From NCBI RefSeq assembly GCF_007786455.1, contig NZ_VNJK01000001.1, positions 62,001-126,000 on the forward strand: DNA of 64,000 nucleotides, in the 5' to 3' direction. Shown in pieces: positions 1-8,858 of this stretch. This DNA is from Paenibacillus agilis (GTDB lineage: Bacteria; Bacillota; Bacilli; Paenibacillales; Paenibacillaceae). The position numbers and the translations under genes are program-made. The notes under the pieces were generated by a model, which was given only the letters and a program-made list of their open reading frames with translations, searched no databases and was not told where the DNA came from. How positions within the stretch are numbered: position 1 is the stretch's first letter; the number at the start of each line of letters is the position of its first letter.

Positions 1-738
1 ATTTCCATCGATGGACCCGAAGAGTTCCATGATGCGATTCGAGGTAAAGGAAGTTATCAAAAGATATGTGAGAACATTGAAGCACTTATTGCGGAGAAAC
101 GCAGACGTAAGAAGAGGTTCCCATTTATCCATATTACGATGGTTCTTTCTCCATCGAATTATCTTAGCATCAAGCAATTTATGAGTGCGCTGCGCGAGCG
201 ATTTAGTGACGCCACAATAGAGCTGCACAATCCGCGTAACCCATTTGGGTCGCGTCGTGATTTGTCTGTCAACTTGGCACCGCTCTTGTTCACAACACCA
301 GAACGAGGTCGTGCCTATGCGACGCAGATGAAGCACGATTTGGATTGCGATGTGTCGCCTGCATGGCAAGGATTTGTAGAAGAGTCGATACCGATGGATA
401 CGGTATTGTTGAAAAAGGAGTTAGAAGAGTTGTGGGCTTCAGAAGGTATCGACTCCTCTGATTACGTTGATATTCATGACTATTATTCAGATATTGATAA
501 TGTGTTCGGTCGTACGAAATGTGTGGCACCGTGGCATGAACTGGTTATACGCCGTACAGGCGATGTGTACCCATGTGTGGATCTGCCGGACTATAAGTAT
601 GGCAACATTTACGAGAATAGCTTTGCCGAAATGTGGGAAGGGGAGCGTGCGACCCGATTCCGCGATTATCTCCAAACGACCAATCTCATGATGTGCAATC
701 GCTGCACAAGGTTGTTCGCTGATCCTCAATCTTTTTAA
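1..738 (+). CDS. Radical SAM/SPASM domain protein, 5' end cut by window edge
   Basis: The frame is open from base 1, so the gene starts outside the window; an internal ATG at 139 is not the start. The first visible residues, SIDGPEEFHDAIRGKGSYQK, match the stretch SxDGP..HD..RG.GS typical of the middle of radical SAM barrels. The C-terminal part holds a SPASM-like cysteine set: KCVAPWHELVIRRTGDVYPC, then a KYGNIYENSFAEMW segment typical of SPASM proteins, then CNRC near the end. SPASM proteins carry auxiliary iron-sulfur clusters and usually modify peptides or small natural products. The CxxxCxxC motif of the SAM cluster lies off the window. It is followed at 24 bp by the unknown gene at 763 and then a glycosyltransferase, probably one operon. 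Substrate unknown. Confidence 0.8.
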   Translation: MSIDGPEEFHDAIRGKGSYQKICENIEALIAEKRRRKKRFPFIHITMVLSPSNYLSIKQFMSALRERFSDATIELHNPRNPFGSRRDLSVNLAPLLFTTPERGRAYATQMKHDLDCDVSPAWQGFVEESIPMDTVLLKKELEELWASEGIDSSDYVDIHDYYSDIDNVFGRTKCVAPWHELVIRRTGDVYPCVDLPDYKYGNIYENSFAEMWEGERATRFRDYLQTTNLMMCNRCTRLFADPQSF

Positions 739-762
739 TAGACAGAGCTCCTACCTAAATAA

Positions 763-1875
763 ATGGAGGTCAACCGCATGATAGATATGTTAGAAGTAGA
801 CACAGCAATTATTGATAATTCCAAGAAGGTTGTAATACTTCCATTTGAGAAACCTAAAGTATATGGATTTTTAGGTCATGCCTATGTGTTAGGCGTTTTG
901 CAACCATATGAATATGCACAGCCTTGGATTCATAGTAGCTATATTCAATTATTTTTTTCGAAGCACTACTTGAACGACCTTGGGGAGTATCGGTTGGATT
1001 TCTATCCAGACTTAATGATTGCTTATCGAAATTTGCCGTGGTTGGAGTACAAGCATAGCGACAAGAAGATATTGAAGCAGCTCGGAGTAGATATTCATAA
1101 GTACTTGATTACACAATTAGAGCGTGAAATGTATGTCATTACGTATGTGGATGAGTACTACATTGGCAACACTGGCTGCTACCAGCAGTATCACTTTATC
1201 CATGATATTTTCATCTATGGGTATGACTTGGAGCGGCAAATCTATCATGTTGCGATCTTTGATAAAAATCGCCAGTTCTCTATGCAGGAAGTTAGCTTTG
1301 AACAATTTGAACAAGCGTACTCCGCGGATTCTGGTGTTCACTCTCTGATCAATTCCTTCAAAAGATTGGAGCCTGCCGATTATGAGGGTAGTAAATTTGG
1401 AGCAGGATTGGCGAGATTTGAATTTGACTTGCAGCTTATTATTGATACGCTGCAAGACTACTTGGAGGGGAAAAATTCTACGGAGCGACTTAAGATTCAG
1501 CAGCATCCATTAGAAGGAACTTTCGGTATGGATGTTTACCCTCTACTGCAAGAATTCACGACTAACATGATTGACGGCATTAAATACTTTGATGTGCGGC
1601 CGTTTCATATTTTGTGGGAACATAAGATGATGATGATCGCAAGAATTAAATATTTGCAGCAGTTAGGCCATTTGAGTGTGGACACACCTCTATTGGCGGA
1701 GTTTGAGTGGTTGGAGAAACGTGCATATGCGCAGCGTAACAAAGTAATCAAAGGTCAAATGATTGATGATAGAAAGATACTGCAATCCATTAATGAATCT
1801 TTGCAAGGTATGCAGGATGCAGAAAAGTTAGCAATCACACAACTGATTGAAGAGCTCCAGAAAAATAACTCGTAG
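763..1875 (+). CDS. Uncharacterised protein, possibly BtrH/C39-peptidase-like
   Basis: A 370-residue soluble protein with no signal peptide. I do not recognise it firmly. The segment around residues 125-180 (NTGCYQQYHFIHDIFIYGYD, then YHVAIFDKN and a FEQFEQAY helix) resembles the N-terminal domain of BtrH-like proteins. That is a papain-like fold that, in butirosin biosynthesis, transfers an acyl group from a carrier protein. The C-terminal third is helical and charged. The start ATG at 763 is preceded by AATGGAGG; a second ATG at 778 is also possible. It sits between a radical SAM/SPASM gene and a glycosyltransferase 17 bp downstream, so a role in tailoring a peptide or secondary metabolite is inferred. 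Catalytic residues are not certain. Confidence 0.55.
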   Translation: MEVNRMIDMLEVDTAIIDNSKKVVILPFEKPKVYGFLGHAYVLGVLQPYEYAQPWIHSSYIQLFFSKHYLNDLGEYRLDFYPDLMIAYRNLPWLEYKHSDKKILKQLGVDIHKYLITQLEREMYVITYVDEYYIGNTGCYQQYHFIHDIFIYGYDLERQIYHVAIFDKNRQFSMQEVSFEQFEQAYSADSGVHSLINSFKRLEPADYEGSKFGAGLARFEFDLQLIIDTLQDYLEGKNSTERLKIQQHPLEGTFGMDVYPLLQEFTTNMIDGIKYFDVRPFHILWEHKMMMIARIKYLQQLGHLSVDTPLLAEFEWLEKRAYAQRNKVIKGQMIDDRKILQSINESLQGMQDAEKLAITQLIEELQKNNS

Positions 1876-1892
1876 CCAAAAGGAGGTGCACG

Positions 1893-3281
1893 GTGGACGT
1901 ATCGATCATTATTCCTGTATACAATAAGATGGAGCAGTTGGAGCGCAGTTTATATTTTATAGCACATCAGACGGTGTCTGACGCCACTGTAGAGGTGATC
2001 GTCGTTGATGATGGATCAACTCAGCCGATTCAAACGATTGTCGATTCTTTTGCAGAACGTATTGCGAATCTCAAGTATTTGCATATCGCTCGTGATAAAC
2101 ACTCCGGACGTGCTCGTACTCGCAATATCGGGATTAAGGAGAGTAAGGGGAACATATTGGTCTTCCTTGACTGTGGGATAGTGATACCTGATTTCTTCTT
2201 AGAACGTGTCATCAATCGGATAGGCGTCAGCACTAATATGGCTCTGTATCATTATATTATGGGCGCACTAACAGATCCGGAGCAGGAGGATCTGTCTGCG
2301 ATCGAAGGTATTGATCCCACTAATCTTGCGGACGTGTGTGAGCAGCTAAAGTATCACCCTGGCTGGGAAGATATGCGAACCTCTCATTTTGAACTGGTCG
2401 AACATGATCTTAACCGAATGGATGTGCCTTGGACGATGGGCTGGGGCGGAGCAGTCAGTGCTTCGCGTGACGTCGTGCTTCTATCAGGGGGATTCGATGA
2501 GACGCTCAAAGGATGGGGGGCGGAAGATACGGACTTTGCGTATATGCTGCACAAACATGGTGCGGTTATGTATGCTACGGCCGATATTAGCGCACTGCAT
2601 TTACCGCATCCATCTGATGATAAGATTGATCTGAAGATCAAATCCAGCTTCCTCAATCGTAAAAAGATGCATCTCAAGCAGCGAACTTTCGATACGGAGC
2701 TGTATCCGTATTCGGCGGATATGCACTACGATCAGATTATCGCCAAGTTTAATCGGCTGTTAATCCATTATTATGTGCCTGCGTATAGTGGTCAGCTTAT
2801 TGAGCTTCTGAACACAGATTATTTACAGGGGGCCGAACGCACGGCAGTACTTGGCGCAGACAGCCATGCGGTGCTCTCTTCCTTACAGGTCTCCCATGTA
2901 TTTTTACAAAATAAACATCTGATCAACCGCTATCAACAGACGTGGCCTGACAAAGAGATCGTCTATTTACTAGGGGTAGACACGCATTATTCATCTAAGC
3001 ACTTTGATGTCATCATCGTAACTGATTATTTCAGAATGTTTAACGAACCGTTAATCAGTCTGATGCTCAAGGAATTATATCGCATTGCGAAAAGAGTTGT
3101 ATTTTTGTACAACGATACTTATGTGTCTTATCTCGCTACAACAGCCGGATGGATGTGGCATAGCAGACAAGAGCTTGAACAGCTGTTCAGCCGGAATCAA
3201 CTCGTCTCTCATACGGAGCAGCAAGTTGGTGATTGTAAAATATTTGAGCTGGATAAAGCAAATGTGGCTGCTCGCGTGTAG
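1893..3281 (+). CDS. Family 2 glycosyltransferase with C-terminal extension
   Basis: GTG start at 1893 with AAGGAGGTG directly upstream. The N-terminal 270 residues form a GT-A fold: VSIIIPVYNKMEQLERSL, VVDDGST (nucleotide site), a FLDCG stretch in place of the usual DxD neighbourhood, and GWGAEDTDFAYMLHKHGA, the GWGxEDxD acceptor-side motif of galactosyltransferase-like enzymes. Family knowledge: such enzymes transfer a sugar from a UDP-sugar to an acceptor in the cytoplasm. Residues about 300-462 form a separate domain (LGADSHAVLS, FDVIIVTDYFRM, LKELYRIAKRVVFLYND) whose pattern looks like a Rossmann/methyltransferase-like fold; this is an inference. It is the last gene of the left-edge operon, ended by the hairpin at 3296. 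Acceptor unknown. Confidence 0.8.
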   Translation: MDVSIIIPVYNKMEQLERSLYFIAHQTVSDATVEVIVVDDGSTQPIQTIVDSFAERIANLKYLHIARDKHSGRARTRNIGIKESKGNILVFLDCGIVIPDFFLERVINRIGVSTNMALYHYIMGALTDPEQEDLSAIEGIDPTNLADVCEQLKYHPGWEDMRTSHFELVEHDLNRMDVPWTMGWGGAVSASRDVVLLSGGFDETLKGWGAEDTDFAYMLHKHGAVMYATADISALHLPHPSDDKIDLKIKSSFLNRKKMHLKQRTFDTELYPYSADMHYDQIIAKFNRLLIHYYVPAYSGQLIELLNTDYLQGAERTAVLGADSHAVLSSLQVSHVFLQNKHLINRYQQTWPDKEIVYLLGVDTHYSSKHFDVIIVTDYFRMFNEPLISLMLKELYRIAKRVVFLYNDTYVSYLATTAGWMWHSRQELEQLFSRNQLVSHTEQQVGDCKIFELDKANVAARV

Positions 3282-3295
3282 CTGATACAAGGAGG

Positions 3296-3326
3296 AACTC
3301 CGTCCCTTAGTGGGATGGAGTTTTTC
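3296..3326 (+). terminator. Rho-independent terminator of the left-edge operon
   Basis: Stem AACTCCGTCCC pairs with GGGATGGAGTT (one G-T wobble) around a TTAGT loop, followed by TTTTTCT. It lies 15 bp after the glycosyltransferase stop codon. Confidence 0.85.
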
Positions 3327-3484
3327 TGCTTTTCTGTGTCGGGATTCATGAATAAGGGGATAGGAATAAACAGGAGTTTGCCGATTGTGTTTATCAATTG
3401 ACGCAGATAATTCCGTAAAATCAACAAAGTGCTCCACAATGAGCCGATGGGACTGTCAATCTCAGGATCTAGCTGAATATACAT

Positions 3485-4366
3485 TTACGGTTTCGCTTCA
3501 TAGTCATAACGTTCAACAAAATCGCGAAAAGTCTGTGCAGCGAGTGACAAGTACTGATTTTCATTCCAGGCCACATGAGGAGTCCATTGGCAAATCGGTT
3601 CCTCAATATGAAGGAGAGTAAGCGACGGTAATTCCTTTTTGGCGGCGATAGGTAAAAAAGCAACTCCAAGGCCAGCGCGTACCAAGCCACTGATCGCAGC
3701 AGGTTCGTCACCTTCACAGATGATATTGGGTATAAAACCAGCCTTTCGACAGAAATCATCCGTAATTTTGCGGAAACTGTATCCTGGTTTTAGCGAAATA
3801 AACGGATCATTTGCTACTTCGCTGAGGTGGATACGTTGGCGGTCTTTGAGACGATGTGTACTTGGCACAGCTAGTACGATTTCTTCAGTCATTAATGCTA
3901 AATTACCGATTCCTTGTCGATCAATAAATGAAGAGGTGAGACAAAAGTCGATTTCCCCTTTTTCGAGTAATTCAACTTTCATTTCCTCTGTGGATGCTTG
4001 GGTTATGCGAAAGTTGATATGAGGATATTCGGCTAGAAAAGGTGTTATTAATTCAGCTATGCGATTCAAGGTCGTAGTGGCTAACAAAACACTCCCGCGT
4101 TCCAATCCAGCCAAGTCTGCAACTTCTCGCTTTCCTACTTCTAACGCCCCAAGAGCGGTATCCACCTTCTTGAGAAAAGCTTTTCCTAAGAAATTCAGGC
4201 GGATTTGACGTCCAACCCGATCAAATAAGGGAACTCCTAATTCTTCCTCCAGTCGAGCGATGGTAACACTTAAGGCAGGCTGGGATACATGGAGTTCCTT
4301 TGCTGCTTTTGTCATATGTTCCGTACGAGCGACGGTCTGAAAGTACTTGAGTTGAAGTAATTCCAT
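3485..4366 (-). CDS. LysR-family transcriptional regulator
   Basis: A standard-length LysR protein of 293 residues. The N-terminal winged helix-turn-helix is clear (LLQLKYFQTVARTEHMTKAA, then LHVSQPALSVTIARLEEELG and LFDR). A periplasmic-binding-like effector domain follows, with VLLATTTLNRIAELI, INFRITQ, the EIDFCLT motif and the GLGVAFLP segment. I chose the ATG at 4366 because AAAAGGTGG is correctly spaced for it and overlaps the alternative GTG at 4378. The gene diverges from the alpha/beta hydrolase at 4796, the usual arrangement of a LysR regulator and its target, so it probably controls that gene; the effector is unknown. The intergenic region has several TTATTAAT repeats close to the LysR start. 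Confidence 0.9.
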   Translation of the reverse strand: MELLQLKYFQTVARTEHMTKAAKELHVSQPALSVTIARLEEELGVPLFDRVGRQIRLNFLGKAFLKKVDTALGALEVGKREVADLAGLERGSVLLATTTLNRIAELITPFLAEYPHINFRITQASTEEMKVELLEKGEIDFCLTSSFIDRQGIGNLALMTEEIVLAVPSTHRLKDRQRIHLSEVANDPFISLKPGYSFRKITDDFCRKAGFIPNIICEGDEPAAISGLVRAGLGVAFLPIAAKKELPSLTLLHIEEPICQWTPHVAWNENQYLSLAAQTFRDFVERYDYEAKP

Positions 4367-4795
4367 GTACGTTTCCACCTTTTATTAATATATCTAGAGT
4401 TATTAATTTATATGTAATCTTATATTTTTATTTATTAATAATCAATTTTATACTGTAAGTGAACAAAACATACATTTCATTTGATTAAGAAAGAAAAATA
4501 AAAACCGAGGTGAATGTTAAATAGACACAACGTATTTAGGCTGAAAGGAGCTAAGTCTCGCTTATTTGTCTCATCTTCAAAAACAATATGTACGCAACGT
4601 TACTTCGAGAATCTTGATATTCTTGTAAAGAACTCTATCTTTACGTGAAGAAGATCTTTATCAAAAAAATTGTTCATGCAACTATATATGTAGGAAAAGG
4701 GTTATGGGAACCTGGAAGAACGCGAGATTGCAGAAGCTGCTCGTCGTTATTTTCAGATCAAGGTTTGATAAAAGAGTTTAGGGAGGATTATTTTT
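4367..4795. other. Divergent intergenic region between LysR gene and hydrolase
   Basis: AT-rich. TTATTAAT occurs three times within the first 65 bp next to the LysR start, a possible regulator site. A weak promoter TTGATA-N16-TATCTT lies at 4614-4641, facing the hydrolase. The last 90 bp contain a short frame (EKGYGNLEEREIAEAARRYF, with no start codon) that looks like a protein fragment, but I cannot assign it. A strong AGGGAGGA ribosome binding site ends the region. Confidence 0.4.
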
Positions 4796-5701
4796 ATGAC
4801 CTTAGATCCACAAGCTAAATTGTATCTTACAAGAGTGAATAATGTTACTTCCCTTCGTGGAGAGCATGGGGAAGCAAAATCTGTATCGAGAGTAGAAGAC
4901 TTTCAAATCCCTGTAAAGAATGGTGAAATCACGGTTCGAGTCTATACTCCAAATGAAAGAGGTTCATTACCTGTTTTTGTTTATTTGCATGGTGGTGGAT
5001 GGGTGGCAGGAGACATTAATGAAGTGGATACTTTATGCCGAAACATAGCAAATGAAGCTGAGTGCATCGTTGTTTCGGTAGGGTATCGCAAAGCTTTTAC
5101 ACATAAATTCCCGGTTCCTCTAGAGGATTGTTATGAAGCTACCAAATGGGTAGCTGAAAATTGTTCTATGCTGAATGGAGATAAAACAAAAATAGCAATT
5201 GGTGGGGACAGCGCAGGTGGAAATCTTGCTGCTGGAGTTGCCACTATGGCACAAAAGTTCAACAATCTCTCATTAGTTGCTCAAGTATTAATTTATCCAA
5301 ACCTCGATCTTACTTTGACTTTCAACAAGGCACAGTCATACCGTGAAAATGCCGAAGGTTATTTGCTTACGACGCAGGCAGTTTTCTGGGCAGCTCAAAA
5401 CTATTTAGGTAACGACATTAACAGGTACAATGTATTTGCTTCAGCTTTATTGAATAATGACTTAGAGAATTTACCACCGACACTTATAATTACAGCAGAA
5501 TACGATCCTTTAAGAGATGATGGTGCGACATATGCCAAGCGTTTAGAGGAAGCTGGGATTCCCGTAGAATACAAGTGCTATGAAGGAATGATTCATGGTT
5601 TCTTTTGGTTGGGAGGGATTATGGATAAAGCAGTCCAAGCACGTTCTCAAGTTTCGAATTATTTAAAGGACGTATTTGCAAAAAAAAATAATGAACGATG
5701 A
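4796..5701 (+). CDS. Alpha/beta hydrolase, hormone-sensitive-lipase (acetylesterase) family
   Basis: A 301-residue enzyme with the two hallmarks of the HSL esterase family: HGGGW (oxyanion hole, about residue 64) and GDSAGGN (nucleophile Ser, about residue 141). An acid segment YDPLRDDG and a catalytic His in MIHGFFWL follow near the C-terminus. Members hydrolyse short acyl esters in the cytoplasm. There is no signal peptide. It starts at an ATG 8 bp after AGGGAGGA. It stands alone and diverges from a LysR regulator, which probably controls it. A hairpin at 5725 follows the stop codon. The natural substrate cannot be read from sequence. Confidence 0.88.
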   Translation: MTLDPQAKLYLTRVNNVTSLRGEHGEAKSVSRVEDFQIPVKNGEITVRVYTPNERGSLPVFVYLHGGGWVAGDINEVDTLCRNIANEAECIVVSVGYRKAFTHKFPVPLEDCYEATKWVAENCSMLNGDKTKIAIGGDSAGGNLAAGVATMAQKFNNLSLVAQVLIYPNLDLTLTFNKAQSYRENAEGYLLTTQAVFWAAQNYLGNDINRYNVFASALLNNDLENLPPTLIITAEYDPLRDDGATYAKRLEEAGIPVEYKCYEGMIHGFFWLGGIMDKAVQARSQVSNYLKDVFAKKNNER

Positions 5702-5724
5702 CCCTCAAGTTGGACATTTTTAAA

Positions 5725-5750
5725 AAGTGACCATCTTGCGGGTCATTTTT
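5725..5750 (+). terminator. Terminator after the hydrolase
   Basis: AAGTGACC pairs with GGTCATTT (one G-T wobble) around an 8-base loop, and the T-run continues to 5750. Confidence 0.6.
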
Positions 5751-5759
5751 GATGATGCT

Positions 5760-6020
5760 ACTTCAAATTCCATAACAACGGGAGATAGCCAATTGTGGTT
5801 ATGCAGACTGCTTCATTTGTATCAGTATCCTCGTCGTATCAGATTCGCACTGTCTAATTGCCTTTGAAGCTGCAGATATTAATCAGTTTTCTAAAGAAAT
5901 TGTGCAGGCTGGGAAAGTCCCGTTGATTTTTCCTTACTTGAGAGAATGATCAAATTTAATATTTTGGATAAGGACGAATCGAATCGATAAATTGATATTG
6001 TAATAGGTACAAGCTATTTG
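5760..6020. other. Gene-free stretch with a possible gene remnant
   Basis: Between the hydrolase terminator and the deiminase terminator there is no intact gene. On the + strand a start-less frame ends at about 5949 (ILVVSDSHCLIAFEAADINQ, then a segment ending VPLIFPYLRE). Its composition is protein-like, so it may be the 3' end of a decayed gene. I do not recognise the family. Confidence 0.3.
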
Positions 6021-6028
6021 AAAGGATC

Positions 6029-6060
6029 AAAGGACCTGGAATATGATATCCAGGTCCTTT
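6029..6060. terminator. Bidirectional terminator downstream of the deiminase gene
   Basis: AAAGGACCTGGA and TCCAGGTCCTTT form a perfect 12-bp stem around an 8-base loop, with T-runs usable on both strands. It lies just past the stop codon of the minus-strand gene at 6105. Confidence 0.8.
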
Positions 6061-6104
6061 TTGTGTACAATCATGTAAAATATGCACGTTGCAACTGAAT
6101 AACC

Positions 6105-7388
6105 CTAATCGTTACATGCAGCAGGAACATTGCGGGTATGACAATGGACTCCGCCGCCCAATAAATTGAGTGCTATCGTATCAAGAAGCACGACTTCTCT
6201 ATCCTGAAATAAGCTCTTGAGCACACGCTCAGCTTCCTCGTCTTTCTCTTTCATACGCTGCGGCAATCCTTCCTTCCAATATTTTTGCCCGATTACGATA
6301 CCGTTCAAAATTAAAAAGTTGCAATAGCTTAATGCAGGCAGCATCGTCATCTCTCCAGTCGGAAATGGGGAGCCGTCAAACATGCTAGTTAAACCAAGCA
6401 TCTCTTTAAAAGAGTGCCACGTTTGGTATAACGCTTCTTCTTGCTTTACCTGCACATATATCGGATCGGGCATTGGAATGCGAACGATGCGGAACGGTTC
6501 CCCATCAGTATGAAGGCAATTTTTCAGGACATCGTACGCTTGGTCCAGCCTCTCTTTGTTGATGGCGGCAAGCTTATGTTCGGCAGCTTCTTCGGCAGTT
6601 ACTTCCGCGAGCACAATTGTCCGCTCATCGACGAAGCGGCACATTTCATCGATATGACCGTTGGCTGATGCTGAGCGATATGCAAGTGCAGCATTATCGG
6701 GCCCTGGCACAGGACCACTCATAATATGCTCGTCATCAAAAGTCGCGCGTGGCAGCCAGATGACTTGTTTTAAGTTGAATATACGTTTGAATTCGGCCTC
6801 CACCTCTTCACGAGTCATGCCCTGATTTCGATCGTTAACCTCAGTGGCTTCAATGGTCATCATAACACCTTGTCCATTAAATTCGCGGTCTCCACCCTCG
6901 CCAAACAAACGGGTAAATACCGTGTCTTCAATGCCTAGCAATTTAGCATGCTCGCGATCGAAAGCTTCCATCAATCTGACAAACCGGATATCTTTGTTCA
7001 GCATTCCATACATATCAAAATCAAAATCGACGAGCTTGCGACAGCCAGTATCATCGATCATGATCTCTGCGCCAAAATCGCGCGGGAATACAATAAAGCC
7101 ATCGATGTTTGAAAATTGGATGCGGCTCGTATCAACGTGCTGCTGTTCTAATTTCTCTTTGGCGCGCTGTGTAACTTGCTCATTTGATGTGTTCACGATG
7201 ACTAAATCAACATGGTCGAGCATAGCTTTCACGATTTCTACACTTACTGCGTCTACGTCATAGCCTTCGCAAGGGCTTTCAACATCAGACCAGCAGAGCA
7301 TGACACTGTCTTGCCATTCGAACTCCCCAGGCACCCTAAAGCGAAGCGTATCCACCATCGGTTTGTTGCTCATGTTGATCATCGTCAT
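6105..7388 (-). CDS. Agmatine deiminase / peptidylarginine deiminase family enzyme
   Basis: A 427-residue protein of the guanidine-modifying superfamily. Motifs in order: FPRDFGAEIMID (the RDxG/D substrate site), FGEGGDREFNGQG (EGG motif), DDEH with a catalytic His, GHIDE with the second His, and GGGVHCHTRNVPA with the catalytic Cys about 12 residues before the C-terminus. Family knowledge: agmatine deiminases turn agmatine into N-carbamoylputrescine and ammonia; relatives act on arginine or arginine-like substrates. The protein is longer than classical agmatine deiminases (about 365 residues), so the substrate is left open. It is monocistronic, ended by the hairpin at 6029, and diverges from the GntR-ABC operon. 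Confidence 0.85.
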   Translation of the reverse strand: MTMINMSNKPMVDTLRFRVPGEFEWQDSVMLCWSDVESPCEGYDVDAVSVEIVKAMLDHVDLVIVNTSNEQVTQRAKEKLEQQHVDTSRIQFSNIDGFIVFPRDFGAEIMIDDTGCRKLVDFDFDMYGMLNKDIRFVRLMEAFDREHAKLLGIEDTVFTRLFGEGGDREFNGQGVMMTIEATEVNDRNQGMTREEVEAEFKRIFNLKQVIWLPRATFDDEHIMSGPVPGPDNAALAYRSASANGHIDEMCRFVDERTIVLAEVTAEEAAEHKLAAINKERLDQAYDVLKNCLHTDGEPFRIVRIPMPDPIYVQVKQEEALYQTWHSFKEMLGLTSMFDGSPFPTGEMTMLPALSYCNFLILNGIVIGQKYWKEGLPQRMKEKDEEAERVLKSLFQDREVVLLDTIALNLLGGGVHCHTRNVPAACND

Positions 7389-7513
7389 TGCACATCCATC
7401 CTCTCGATTTCATCAATTTAAAAACGAAATTCGGTTATTGCGATCTGATCATACAGGTTGAATTAGCTATGTTCAAGTTGGAATAGGCATTCAAACATTA
7501 ATCCAAACACCTC

Positions 7514-7542
7514 TTGACTTCACATATAATTGGATCTATAGT
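7514..7542 (+). promoter_or_regulatory. Sigma-A promoter of the GntR-ABC operon
   Basis: TTGACT, a 17-bp spacer and TATAGT. The -10 box is inside the left arm of the inverted repeat at 7537-7566. Confidence 0.7.
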
Positions 7543-7566
7543 TAACTACATAACTAACTAACTATA
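7537..7566. promoter_or_regulatory. Probable operator of the GntR/YtrA-type regulator
   Basis: Perfect arms TATAGTTA and TAACTATA lie 14 bp apart, with further TAACTA copies between them. The left arm covers the -10 box of the operon promoter, so binding here would block transcription. Autorepression by the first gene of the operon is inferred from YtrA-type family practice. Confidence 0.6.
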
Positions 7567-7604
7567 AGACTAACATTCAAGTGAGGAACGAAAGGAGGCT
7601 GACT

Positions 7605-7979
7605 ATGCGTTCGTCATTAGATGAGAATAAACCGATTTTTCAGCAGATTAGGGAAATGATTGAGGATGACATTGTGAACGGGAACTTGAAAGAGGAGGAT
7701 CAGGCACCATCCACCAATCAACTTGTTGCTTATTACAAGATAAATCCAGCAACTGTATTAAAGGGATTTAATCAGCTAGTAGATGCAGGGATCCTTTATA
7801 AGAAGAGAGGTGTCGGCATGTTTGTTGCTGCGGGAGCATATCAGATGCTACGGGAACAAAGAAAGCAAGCATTTCAAGAACAGTATGTATGGAGTATGAT
7901 GCACGAGGCAGAAAAGCTCGGTATTTCAGTAGAGGAAATAAAAAACATGATCGATTCTATGAAAGAAAGGCAGGGATAA
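7605..7979 (+). CDS. GntR-family regulator, YtrA type
   Basis: A 124-residue protein: one winged helix-turn-helix (PIFQQIREMIEDDIVNGNLK, then PSTNQLVAYYKINPATVLKG and ILYKKRGVGMFV) plus a short C-terminal helical tail. There is no large effector domain. This size and layout define the YtrA subfamily, which normally represses an adjacent ABC transporter operon, often one responding to envelope stress. The ATG at 7605 follows AAAGGAGG; a GTG at 7581 lies before that site and is rejected. The stop is 3 bp from the ABC ATPase gene, so the two are co-transcribed. The palindrome at 7537 is its likely target. Confidence 0.9.
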   Translation: MRSSLDENKPIFQQIREMIEDDIVNGNLKEEDQAPSTNQLVAYYKINPATVLKGFNQLVDAGILYKKRGVGMFVAAGAYQMLREQRKQAFQEQYVWSMMHEAEKLGISVEEIKNMIDSMKERQG

Positions 7980-7982
7980 CGA

Positions 7983-8858
7983 ATGCCACATAAAATTAAA
8001 GCTGACAAAGTGTCACTTCAATTTCAAAATAAGCAAGTTTTAACTAACATCTCCTTCGAATTAGAAGGTGAAAAAATTTACGGTTTACTCGGACGGAATG
8101 GTGCGGGAAAAACATCTTTGCTGTCTGTTTTAGCAGCTTTTGTGAAGCCGACAAGTGGCAGTATTGCGGTTGATGGAGAACATGTTTTTGAAAATGCAAA
8201 TGTGATGGAGCAAATTGTTTTTATTAGAGATGTAAAAATGGATGATGAGAATGGTAAGGCGAAAAAATATATGAAGGATCTATCCATTTTCCGTCCGAAT
8301 TTTGATATGGACTATGCGGAAAGACTCATTCAACGCTTTAAGCTTCCAACAGATACGGAAGTGTCTAAATTATCGCGAGGCATGCAGTCAGCCCTTCATG
8401 CCATTATTGGATTAGCGAGTCGCTGTCCGATTACGATTTTCGATGAAGCTTATCTTGGGATGGATGCTCCGGCTAGAGAAATTTTTTATGAGGAAGTATT
8501 GAATGATTTTATGGAGCACCCGAGGACGATCATTCTTTCTACTCATTTAATTTCTGAGATGGAGTCCATGTTTGAAGAAGTGCTGATTATCGATCAAGGA
8601 CAGATGATTATGCATGAAGATGCGGAGACTTTACGTGATAGCGGTGTATCTGTAACAGGGGCAGTAGAGCAGGTCGATCTTTTTGTAAATGGGAAGCATA
8701 TTTTGAAGGAGCAGGTGCTTGGAGGTACTAAGCTGGCCATGATTTATGGTCAATTGTCAGAACAGGAAATAGAAGAAGCTAAAGCTTTGAAGTTGACCTT
8801 AGGACCGATTACGCTTCAAGAATTGTTTATTCATTTGACGAAGGAGGATAAACAATGA
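7983..8858 (+). CDS. ABC transporter ATP-binding protein
   Basis: A 291-residue ATPase with Walker A GRNGAGKTS (about residues 37-45), Walker B ITIFDEAYLGMD and a switch His in STHLISEME. The signature motif is LSRGM rather than LSGGQ, a variant common in YtrB-like ATPases associated with small GntR regulators. The C-terminal 60 residues form an accessory domain. It overlaps the next membrane gene by 4 bp (ATGA), showing translational coupling. Together the three genes make a regulator-ATPase-permease unit; the transported substrate is not evident. Confidence 0.9.
   Translation: MPHKIKADKVSLQFQNKQVLTNISFELEGEKIYGLLGRNGAGKTSLLSVLAAFVKPTSGSIAVDGEHVFENANVMEQIVFIRDVKMDDENGKAKKYMKDLSIFRPNFDMDYAERLIQRFKLPTDTEVSKLSRGMQSALHAIIGLASRCPITIFDEAYLGMDAPAREIFYEEVLNDFMEHPRTIILSTHLISEMESMFEEVLIIDQGQMIMHEDAETLRDSGVSVTGAVEQVDLFVNGKHILKEQVLGGTKLAMIYGQLSEQEIEEAKALKLTLGPITLQELFIHLTKEDKQ

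Noticed and set aside
4680-4780. T-box or other riboswitch before the alpha/beta hydrolase
   Set aside because: No T-box sequence, no terminator between it and the gene, and the gene is not an amino-acid function.
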